Shown here piece by piece: positions 23,272 through 33,105 of a DNA stretch of 60,000 bases. The position numbers were made by a program, and so were the translations under genes. The DNA is from Membranipora membranacea. Its lineage: Eukaryota; Bryozoa; Gymnolaemata; Cheilostomatida; Membraniporidae. Below the pieces are notes generated by a model. The model made no database searches. It saw only the letters and a program-made list of their open reading frames with translations, and was not told the DNA's origin. The DNA is taken from contig OU612075.1 in assembly GCA_914767715.1 (NCBI GenBank), positions 16,990,001 through 17,050,000 of the forward strand, read 5' to 3'. Positions within the stretch are counted from its first letter, which is position 1, and each line of letters starts with the position of its first letter.

Positions 23272-23312
23272 ATTTGAACTTATTTGCAATATTATTGCAA
23301 ATAAGTTCAAAT
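23272..23312. repeat. perfect 20-bp-arm hairpin
   Basis: The arms ATTTGAACTTATTTGCAATA (23272-23291) and its exact complement (23293-23312) are separated by one base. It is the third palindrome within 850 bp. Confidence 0.8.
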
Positions 23313-23404
23313 ACATGTTTATGCAAACCATGTGTATCTTACTTTTTGAAAAAATGTGACAAAGTGTGCCCTAGGCTTGGCACATAGCGCACCTGCGGCC
23401 TCGG

Positions 23405-23720
23405 TCAGAATTCAGTGTTCCATATTTGCAGGAGTTGGTTGTTGGTCACAAGCTGCAACAGCCAAGAGGCTGATTTTGGTGGTGCCCTCAAACTGCCCAA
23501 TTGAGCGGATGTTGCCCAAAAACACTCAACAAGTCCATCTGCCTTGGTGGGATGACCATTATTCAGAGTCTGGAGGCGCCCTTCCTGTTTTATGCTCCTC
23601 GTCAACAAAAATCTCCTGTCTAACTTTTGGGCTTTCCTACCAGAAGACCCTCTCAGTTCTCGACCAATGCCAAGCGCAGTTGTTGCAGCACCCACAGTAT
23701 CATCGTTATCTCATGTCGGG
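23405..23720. repeat. dispersed repeat of unknown family, copy 1
   Basis: About 100-200 bp here (around AAAATCTCCTGTCTAACTTT at 23609) aligns with 32500-32620 at roughly three in four bases. The minus strand keeps a 96-codon frame with KLDRRFLLTRSIKQEG, which I do not recognise. It may be an eroded transposon coding region. Confidence 0.45.
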
Positions 23721-24049
23721 ATCATTCATAGTTCCATTTTGTATGTCTTGTCCTCTTCCAACCATGTTGTCCACCTTTTTTCACCTTTCGCAGCCGTGTC
23801 CTGATTGGGCGGTGGGTTTTTGCCGGACCCATCCACCAACCTTTCCACATTGCTCAATCACTTGTATCACTTTGGTCTAGATCTAGCCAGCAGAGGTATG
23901 TAATGATTGTGTAACTCCAGCGCTGTTTTGGCCATCCACGCCCTGTGCTTCTCTCCTCCCTCATCTCATACACTCTCCTGATATCTTCATCTCTCTCACC
24001 TCAACAAACACGGCCATACCACTCTAGTCTCTTTTTCCTCATGACATCT

Positions 24050-24880
24050 CTGATTGGTTGGTTGGTTTATTTTGTCACAAACATTAGGTATGATGCGAGA
24101 TTGAGTGTTTATACTGTTACATGAGTAGGGAATACCAAAAAGAAACATAAACAAAATGAGTAAAGTAAAGTCTGACTTCTAGTGGATTAAAAAATATCTT
24201 GTAATATCAAAATCAAATGTCTGAGGAAGGAGCCTTTACCCCAGGCAGTTCTGTATTTAAGACTGTGATATCTGCCTGAGGGGAGTTTCTCAAGAAAACT
24301 GTTTAAAAAATGTTCGTTGTTCGTTTCGATATGACAGAATCTGGGTCTCCGATGTCAAGACCTAGTCTGTCGCCCTGCGTAAAAAACTTTCTCAGAGCTT
24401 TCTTGTCTCGTGAATAAATACTTAGTGAACAAAATAGGTAGGCAGTAGGTTAGAATGGATACAATAAAACTCTGAAATAACATGCAAGCTAAAGGCTCTG
24501 TACTCTGATAATTAAAAGTTCTGATGACAAACATTCTCTGATTTGCTTTGGATACAACATTATTAACATGATTTTCAAAACGTAATTTGTTATCAAAGAG
24601 AACTCCCAAATATTTAGCATTGTCACAAAAATCTATTTTGACACCATTTAATTCTAGAGTAGGTCTGTCAGGTTTATCTCGCTTAGTGGAGAATTAAAAG
24701 CATCTCTTGGGTTTTAGAAGGATTAAGTAATAAACCAAGTTCTTCGCATAGACCAGAGATTCTATTGATCTCATTAAAATAACTAGACAAGTCATTATTA
24801 TCAGAGATGCAACCAACAATACAAGTGTCATCAGCATATTTCAAACAGTTTCCTGCATTATTTGTCACCTGTTTTTAATA
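24050..24880 (-). mobile_element. LINE, 3' part (reverse transcriptase catalytic region to tail)
   Basis: The minus strand encodes NAGNCLKYADDTCIVG with the YADD catalytic motif, then the thumb region (LGLLLNPSKTQEM, MGVLFDNKLRFENHV). It runs to a 3' end with AACCAACCAACC-type repeats near 24056-24075. Frames are interrupted, so it is inactive. It appears to continue the LINE whose 5' part is at 30775-32180; the two are separated by a 5.9-kb insertion. The same 3' terminal sequence recurs at 35950-36033. Confidence 0.8.
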
Positions 24881-25666
24881 AACTAGAGTTGTCTCCTCTT
24901 GTTTTGTGGGTGAGGTACTTCATATAAAAAACCATTGGGTGAGATCTTCAGGCTGCAAATTCAAAGCTTCCTAGGGGGGTAAGCCACAAACCCAATATAA
25001 CTATATCATGTAAAACCTCAGTCTCTACAACATACCTGCAGAGCTTGGACAACTGATTTTGCATCAATGAATAGTAGCATGCATCATCGTAATGTGGTCA
25101 CCCTTGCAGATGCAAGCCATTATTGTAAACAAACAAAACAGTATGAGAGCTATGATTGGCCGATTATTTCACTATGGAATGTGGTGTAAACAAGGAAATG
25201 TGTAACGCTACATTACATTATTAGAAACACACATAACAAGTTGACTAAATATCTGGAACCAGAATTTTTTGTTGGCAAGTAACTGAAGAGTAATAATAAG
25301 TTAAAAAAATACTTTTGCAAAAATATGTGAAAAAGTTCTGTCAACTGGACAGTCAAGATAATTATGCTCAGGTATATAGTGTGTTTAGCATCAATACAAA
25401 AATACTTATAGAGGGCAAAGTGATCAGAAATAATATATTTATTAGCTCAAAACTTCAGGCTTCAAATAAAGGTAAAAAACAGAAGAATGTGGCAGGTTCC
25501 TAAAGAGCAGTATGTAAATTTAGAAAGGGTTAGCAGTGGGATATTTTGAGAAACGTTCTATTCTTCTTTTTTACTTTGGACTTGGTCCTCGTGTATTTCA
25601 GTAAAGTTTTTCATGATGTGGTGTATTTTAGCACGGAAAAAAGGAGGGAGCAGTTTCTCAGCACAT

Positions 25667-27240
25667 CTAGACATGGTTTATCAATGTTATTGACTGCATG
25701 TATGCAGGTGATATGGGACACATGTCCATGCAAACATCCGATCTGTTGAAAAATAAATCAGCCAGTTTTTGGGATATTTTGTCAGAATGGATAATACTAG
25801 GGAGGTTAGCATTCAGGATTTTATCACAGGAATTGATGAATTCTATAAAACATACTGTTGGATAGACTAGGTGACAGTTGTCACCATAGGATTTAAGCCG
25901 AATAAACTCGTATCGTAAATCAGATTGAGGAGGGGAAGGTAATATAAATAAAACTGTGCAGTGCTCACACCACTCGGTGATATGACGTGCTAGCACATAC
26001 CCAGCGACATATGCAGATATGTTGTCGGCTGGTAGGTTAGCCAGTGTGGCCATATCAGGGATCTGTGTTATAGCCATAGAGAGGATAACTCTATGGTTAT
26101 AGCTGAGGTGATGGTCGAGATGTCATTGGTGGAGTTTTGCTGATGTAGCGTAGAGGTTGAGTGAAATGTAGTGGTAAATTTGTTGTTGTGTGTTATATTA
26201 CTGAGCTCCAACAATAATCTGTCTCCATCATCCAAGCAGTTGGTGGTGTAACTTTTGCTTAGCATCTGCATGGCGGAGGCCTGCCTAAATGCTGCCCTAA
26301 ACTGGACACTATTCGGGTTGTCTCTATGGCCACCTTTACCTCTTATTATTGAGAAAAAGTTTTCCAGCAGATCTTGATTTAGGCGATTTGTAAAGAGAAA
26401 CTTGAACCCCACTAATATCAGGTCAGCCCAGAGCAGGCGTAGTGCTTCGATAGATATCTTCCATCCATCAATACATGGGAGAGTGGTGACTTTGCTGCGT
26501 TTGATAGAAGAGAGCTTCTTCATCGCCTCCTCCATGAACTGTTTTTGTTCCATGCTGTTTGTAAATGGCTCTGTTTCCGGGTTTGCCACTGTTGGTTTGA
26601 CGACTGTTGAAGAGGTCAAACAAATCATTGAAAAATGAAATAAAGTTAATGGTGGGCTCTGCAATCTTTGGTATTTTTCCCAATGTTACCAGTGTTGTCA
26701 TTCCGGCAGAAACGGTGTGGCTCATGACCTGTGTTGCGAGACTTACTCTCATTTCCTTGAATGCTGGTATGTGGATATGTTTTTTTGTCACTTTTGGTGC
26801 CAATCTCAGCGACTGTGACTTGTCAAACTCAAAAAACTGCACCAAATGATCCCAGCGAATGTCATCTCCGCCCATAGACAGCGTGTTCCTTTTGAAATTG
26901 TTCCGAACATTTTTAATAAGATGTGGCGGATCATATTATATTAGATATATTGTGTCTGAGTAGTTGTTGGAGAAAACTGGCGAGTTTGGAGAGACATGTT
27001 TGAGAAATTTTCTATTGTTAGGACCCTGGTCACATATTAGGGCTTTCAGAATCAATCCAACGTCTCTGAGTTTTTTTATGCATTCATGCGTCAGGTCGTG
27101 AAGTATGGCAGAGCTAATAGTTCCAGATGTAAGAAAATATCCAACTGGTTGTTTCCATTTACATTTGAGGCCACGCATAGTGAAAACTACCACACTCTTG
27201 GCTACATATTTCTTGACCTTTTAACACCTTTCTGCAACAT
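25667..27240 (-). pseudogene. decayed P-element-type (THAP9-like) transposase
   Basis: In order on the minus strand: MRGLKCKWKQPVGYFLTSG and LKALICDQGPNNRKF (RNase-H-like catalytic core), YDPPHLIKNVRNNF, FFNDLFDLFNSRQ, then LPCIDGWKISIEALRLLW, FLFTNRLNQDLLENFFSIIR and NISAYVAGYVLARH. These are hallmarks of P-element transposases. Breaks seen: an in-frame stop just before YDPPHL near 26940, a frame change near 26600 and another near 26070. No N-terminal THAP zinc finger is visible. It cannot make an intact protein as read. Confidence 0.85.
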
Positions 27241-27944
27241 TTCATATATTTTTGTCCATCTGTGATGACTGATGGTCACAGGAAGCAATTGAAGCCACAC
27301 TAAGGGCCATGATAATCTTTGCTAAGGGCAATCTGTTATTGTGGCCTATTGTGTACCTAATTTTACTCATCTCACAGAGGAATGTTAGCCACTATATCCA
27401 AGGATCCTTACTATATCACAAATATCTGCTAGATCCATTGACTCACAGCACCAATAAATGCCTAGACTGTGGTCCATGTGTTCTGGTAACACATGTAAAA
27501 AAAATCAAGAGAATTGCATGAACCATTCTCAGGCAAATCTGAAATAAGTAAGGCTATGTCTGCAGAAAGAAATCATTTCTACATTGTAATCTTATATAAA
27601 CAGATCAAGCGAGCACAGCATCCTAAAATGACAAACACTCGTTTTCACGCTTGAAATGCTGTGGACAGGGAATGCGTTGAGTGTCATGTCATAGTCATTG
27701 ATATGATTGTGTGAGAAGTGCTATATGAATGAATATATCTGATAGTAATTAGTCTGTTGAGTGACCAATTTTTGCAACGGAGCATTATCGCTCAAATTTT
27801 ATTGCATAAATTTATGTATAGCAAGAAGGTTCAGACCATCCAGATAGTGCATATTGGTAGTTTCGCTGTCATTCAATATTCTGGATACATATGCAAGAGT
27901 GATACATAATTTCAATGATAACAATCGTAAACTAAAGCTGGTAC

Positions 27945-30422
27945 CTGGCAGAAATACAGAGGCATTAGGCGTAGCTAGTTTCAAACTTTTCACAAAGTCT
28001 TGGAACGAAATTTCATCTCCATCCTCGACTAGAAATTCGCGGTAGTTGTCGACTTTTATTGACTCCTGACCGTGACCTACCCTACTGTGTCCTGCAGATT
28101 TAAGCAATTTAAATTATTGTTAGCGATCAAACATTCGATGTTGGAAATAATAAATGAGAAAATACATTGATTCCTGAATTTCAAAAGAGAGTCTCTGAAA
28201 TCTTTCAAAAAGTGTCATGTTGTCTCACAAGATTTATATTTTAAGATGACCAATTAAATTTCTACTTTTGAATCTAAGAAACATAGTAATCTAGTAAACA
28301 CGTAAACAAAATAAATTAACAGCTGCTGTCACCTTTAGAGAATGATGGCTTCACAAAGGTCATATCCTGTAGCTTCATGTTGAGAGGCCCTTTTGCTGAT
28401 GATGGCGATAGCCACTCATTAGCGAGAGAAGTCTTAGCTGGACTGGAGAGGTCGAGTCGGTAAGCTGCCTCTATCTTGAACAGTAATGCTGCCACGTGGT
28501 TGCATGTCTGGCTCAATCTTCAGAAAAAGATTTTGTATTGAAAACACATTGTTTGAATAAAAACAAACAAATCCTTAATTAACAAGCAAGTCGGCATAAC
28601 AAACATTATAAATATCTTTCCCTCTGTTGTATCATCACCTTCATAAAAATTCTAATTTTAGATTAACAATACTAATGGGCGTTCAATCCTATATCATTTA
28701 TTACATCCCCTTTATTTTTTTGCTCGCATGCACCTTGTTAATTTTATCCAAAAAATACCACGTGTGGGAGGTGCTGACAGTTGAGAATAAATAAATATTT
28801 ATTTGGACAAGTTGAGGGTCTCATGCATATTCCATCTTCACTGTTGTGTTTTCAATGATGCTGTGCATAAATATTTTTCTGAAGCATAACACATGTGTTA
28901 CAATAAACATACCCAGCCATGCAGAAACAGAATGCTGATACTATTTCTCCAGTTTTCTTGATTATCTTTGCCCAAAGCTCATGCGGTTCTGTCGTTGATA
29001 CGTGTACTAGGGGAGCACAATGTTTTTAAAAAACAGCACTCATGACTGTATTGGGATGTTCTCTTGAACTGCAAAATTAATTAGCCTATTCATGAATTAT
29101 CGAATTATTACTATCTCCTGTGTGGTTATGCAGCAACCTGCTGGTGTAAATTGTCAAGTGTCTTGTCAGTATTAATTAAGAATTTGACAAATTGTTTAAA
29201 TTTGTGGCATCAGGCCAGGTCAGGTCATGTCGCCAGCAAAACCATTACCTTAGAGAAGCAAGTCGAAGCAGGACGCATTTTCTCCCTGTTATTTTACTCT
29301 CTGCACATTTAATCAGAAAAATGTAGCCAGAGTTTTACTTACAAAGTTTATCGGCTATCAATTCATCTTCACTACAATACTGACTTACGTAGGAGATGTA
29401 GTATATATTATATTCGGTGTACTGACTTTTCAAGAGGACATGTAAGTTTAATGTTTTATTATACTTGTTTTACTATTATTACCTATGTATTATTGTAATC
29501 ATTTTTGTAAGAAAAGGCGACTGAAATTAATTGTGACAATTTTCTTTACTTCTTTTACGTTACTTTTCACTGTAGAAACCTGATGGATCAACTAGTATTA
29601 GATCGATACACACCTATTATAGATCGAGAAGTGACCTAACCAGTCACCATTTGTAAGTTGAATAAAGTATTAAGAATTAATTAAGTAACATTTTTATCGT
29701 AACAGTGTAATTATCACCCCTTCTATCATAGGTTAATTAATGCTGCAATGTTTGTGAAGTATTTTTTGCCTGATTGGTTGGTAAATTGTTATTCAATTCT
29801 GAGAATTTTCTTCATGGCATTTTTTGTGGCTTTTATTTTGTCAATTTTTATGTACTTTCTTTGATTGCTGTATTTACCTATGTTTCAGGGTACAATAAAT
29901 AAACTGATTCGTTGCCAAACTTCTCGATCCGATACAATGACGGGGATTTATTGACGAGTAAAAGACCTCTCTTAGCCACTGACAATCGAAGCAGCTATAG
30001 GCCTTTCCTGTTTTATATGCAGTTAGGCCTTCGGTTGTCAGTCCAACACTTCCATTATTTCTCAGGAATGCGCATATGTCAATGTATGTCACTGGCGGCC
30101 AATTTTTCAGGCCCTCCTTCTCAGACTGCCATCGTTTTAATCCAATAGGGTCTGGAGCAAGGTATTTAAAGTTAACTAACGATTTATAATCCTTTTTACG
30201 GGAGATCTCCTGTTCTCTTGCAGTTGCTTCTTCTGGAACCTCCTGGTTGTATAGACAAAAAACTCTCGCCACAAGTTCACCAGTCACTTTGTATCCTCTT
30301 CTGCGGCAGAAATCTTTTAATGCTTCAACAGACCAGCGCTCAACTTCGTCGTAACTGATCAAATCTTCGGCCTCACTTGTTACTATAGTTATTATATCCT
30401 GTGGTTGTGCTGTAGCCATAAT
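27945..30422 (-). CDS. SAP- and SWIM-type zinc-finger protein inside the transposon (partial)
   Basis: Exon 1 (from the ATG at 30422 down to about 29900) encodes an acidic start, then a SAP-like helix pair RWSVEALKDFCRRRGYKVTG and a conserved middle (DPIGLKRWQSEKEGLKNWP, YKTGKAYSCFDCQWLREV). Three later exons join in phase: about 29045-28913, 28517-28333 and 28091-27945. The first two form a SWIM-like finger across the junction, FCMAG|LSQTCNHVAALLF; the usual CxC appears reduced to a single Cys. In relatives known from invertebrates this layout precedes a YqaJ-type nuclease domain; I see none before the transposase, so the gene looks truncated. The link between exon 1 and exon 2 is uncertain. 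Both exon and element orientation are minus. Confidence 0.6.
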
Positions 30423-30774
30423 TAACACTCAACAAAGTTTCAAGGAATTATAACTTGCACAGTTATCTTTATCAATACTCTGCTCTTACACGTAATGACA
30501 TGTAGTACTAAATTTTACTCCTTCAATCAAACTCAATAACCTTACGCATTGTCTGTTTACACCACATTCCATTGGAGAGTAAGGATAAATCCTTACTCTG
30601 TGATAAGTTGTCCAAGCTCTGCAGGTATGCTGTAGAGGTTTAACATGATTTAGCTATATTGAGTTTGTGGATAACCCCCAGAAAGCTTGAATTTGCCGTC
30701 TGAAGATCTCATCCAATGGTTTTTTATATAAAGTGCTTCACCCCAAGCAAAGAGGAGACAACTCTGATTTTAGA

Positions 30775-32180
30775 CAGGTGACAATAATGCGGGAAAGTGG
30801 TGTAATACACCAGATCCTATTTGTATACACAGAGAATAATAGAGGACTGAGGACAGAACCCTGGGGTGTTCCTGTGTTGGTGGTGATTGTTGAGAGAATA
30901 TTGTTTACTATTGTTCTTTGTGTTCTGCCTGTCAGGAAACTCGACACCCAGTTTGTAACTCTGGAGTCTAGATGTTGCAGTTCTGTGAGGAGATTACTGA
31001 CACTGATGGTGTTAAATGCAGACGGGAAGTCGAGAAACAGGCATCTTGCATAGTTGGCAGCTTGAAGGTCTATGTAACTAGTTATTGTGGTAATAAGGCA
31101 TAATACTGCATCCTGTGTTGATCTTTTAGCTCGGTAGGCAAATTGGTATTGTCGAGAGGAGCGTTTTTAGCTATATAGCTTTTCAGCAGACGTTCCATTA
31201 TTTTACATAAGCAGCTTGTCAGGGCTATTGGTCGGAAGTGTTTAAGTTGATTTGGCTTGTCAGTTTTTGGCAGTGGTTTGATGATGGCCGATTTCCATAT
31301 ATCAGGAGTTGTTTGAGAGTCTAGAGAGAAGATGAATATCCGTAATTACCGGCGCTAGTTGGTCAGCACAGAGTTTTAATGCTCTGGGTATCAGACCTTC
31401 AGGTCCAGCACCCTTCTAGAGTTGAGGCGTTTGAGTTGTATCAGAACTGATTTTTCATCTATTGTGCAGGGAGGAGCAGTTAGGTTTATGTAAGCAGCTT
31501 GTGGTGGCTGAGCGTCTTGTTTCTCAAATCTGGCAAAGAAGTTCTTTAGTTCTTCAGGTTGGAAGTTAATATCTGGTTGTGACTTGGAGTTGTTGGTTGG
31601 AAGTCCGCTAATTTTTGAATGTCGTTCCAAGCGTTTGCAGGATCACTGGCTAGATGTTGTTGGATTTTCAAGGAATATTCTTCTCTGGCTTTTTTATTTT
31701 CTTTTGAAACTTGCTTTTTGAGTTTATGAGTTTTTGATTTCAATTTTTGTGGGCGTCATGTTTCTCATCTATCATATCCAGAATGTGCTTTGTAATCCAT
31801 GGCTTTTTGTTGGCATATTTGTAACTTCCTTTGGTGGTATGCATAGGTCTGTGCAGAAATTAATGTAGTCAGTTATTGTTTCAGTCCGCTGGTTGATGTT
31901 GTCATTGGCATCTGTGAGATTGTCCCAAGTGTGGTGTCTAAGCATGCTTGAAGATTATCGACATTACTGTCGGAGAATGTTCTGCGAGTTGTAAACGTAG
32001 GTTTGAATTTAGACAAAGGTTTATAGGATGGCACGAGATGCATAATGTAATGGTCAGAGCTGCCCAGATGGGCTAGTTGATGACATTGACTATAGGCGCC
32101 CTTGATCCTTGTATTGCATTTGTCGAGTGTCTTGGTTCCTCTGGTCGGTTTGGTAACAGTTTGATAATATCCATTTAGTC
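30775..32180 (-). mobile_element. LINE, 5' part (endonuclease end and reverse transcriptase start)
   Basis: The minus strand encodes the end of an AP-type endonuclease (LGSSDHYIMHLVP near 32050), the linker, and reverse-transcriptase blocks ending WVSSFLTGRTQR and GTPQGSVLSPLLFSVYTN. Coding similarity then stops at the edge of the composite transposon and resumes at 24880 with NAGNCLKYADDT. Several frameshifts and stops are present. The same CR1/L2-like group as the 2440-4545 copy is likely. Confidence 0.8.
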
Positions 32181-32268
32181 GAAATTTAAGTTGGTTAAGT
32201 TTAAGTCTTTAAAGAGTTTTTATAATCCACTAGAGAATTGTAGTCAGCATATACTAGACTCGACACAC

Positions 32269-32338
32269 CTCTTGGATGATATATGAGGGTGAATATGAGT
32301 AGCAACAGTATAAACAAAGGCTGCAATAACTGCGCCAT
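32269..32338 (-). CDS. possible orphan signal-peptide exon
   Basis: The minus strand reads MAQLLQPLFILLLLIFTLIY followed by HPR, then a GTGTGT donor. It would suit the first exon of a secreted or membrane protein. No downstream exon could be matched, because a LINE begins about 90 bp beyond. It may be the remains of a gene disrupted by the LINE, or chance. Confidence 0.25.
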
Positions 32339-32427
32339 TATGTTAGCAGGGCTTAATAATCCTATTGAGGGATTAGAGAAAAGATGAAAACACAACCGCT
32401 CACTCTGAAAGCCAACTGACATAATAT

Positions 32428-32720
32428 TTGCTCCAGCTGTTATCTTTTCTAGGCTCGGGACTGGCTGAGTCTTTCTCTGACCACAGACTCCAGTGCGCCA
32501 AGTCCACCTGCTTTGTTGGTCATGATCAACAGAAAGTGTCTAGTGGCACCTTCTACCTTATACGCTTGTCATCAGCAAAAATCTCCTGTCTAACTTTTGG
32601 GCTTTTCTATGAGAAAAACCATCCGTTTCCCAACCAATGCTATGGAGCCAAGTATTGTTGCAGAACCCAGAATATTATCATTATCTCTAGTCGAGATCGG
32701 ACATCCTCCTTGACAGAAGA
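32428..32720. repeat. dispersed repeat of unknown family, copy 2
   Basis: It aligns with the copy at 23405-23720, best across AAAATCTCCTGTCTAACTTT and the preceding CAAGTCCA(C/T)CTGC. Neither strand keeps a frame with a recognised domain. Confidence 0.45.
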
Positions 32721-33029
32721 ATGTCAAGTGTTGGAGCACATTCCCTCATCACCTGGCCTGGTGATTCATCCAATTTCGTATCTAGTCTCATTTTGGAATG
32801 TCTTGTACCCTTCCATCACAGGAAAGTGTAGGCAATGAAGGAGTATTTTGCATATCAACCTTTCAGAGGAAAGGCAGAAGGTATAATAGCACAAAGCGCA
32901 GACACTCTTGGATATGATCCTTTTGAAGTCGAGTTGAGAAATTCCCCTAGGGGTTCATCCAAGGTCTTATTCCTTATTCCACATCCAAGATCTTTTGCCT
33001 TTTGGGTCTGGATCATAGACTTAATGTAC

Positions 33030-33105
33030 TAGTATAATAGTATATAGTATATAGTATACTATATATATAGTATATAGTATATTTATATAGTATATAGTAT
33101 GAGTA
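33030..33105. repeat. AT microsatellite (TATAG-type)
   Basis: Irregular repeats of TAGTATA and TATAG over about 75 bp, partly self-complementary. Confidence 0.8.

Larger units (their letters stand above)
24857..30803 (-). mobile_element. composite P-element-like transposon with long terminal inverted repeats
   Basis: The inverted repeats start near GCATTATT(T)GTCACCTGT at the left and end with its complement at the right. They share AGAGTTGTCTCCTCTT, ATATAAAAAACCATTGG, GAGATCTTCAG and ACCTGCAGAGCTTGGACAAC. After an indel they share ATGGAATGTGGTGTAAACA (about 25175 and 30568). The interior encodes, on the minus strand, first a SAP/SWIM protein (27945-30422) and then a P-type transposase (25667-27240). 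Both flanks are minus-strand LINE reverse-transcriptase coding sequence that would read across the gap, so the element inserted into a LINE. I could not define an 8-bp target duplication with certainty. Confidence 0.75.

Noticed and set aside
23356-23880. 174-codon open frame on the plus strand as a gene
   Set aside because: No domain or splice context, and the region is a dispersed repeat shared with 32428-32720.
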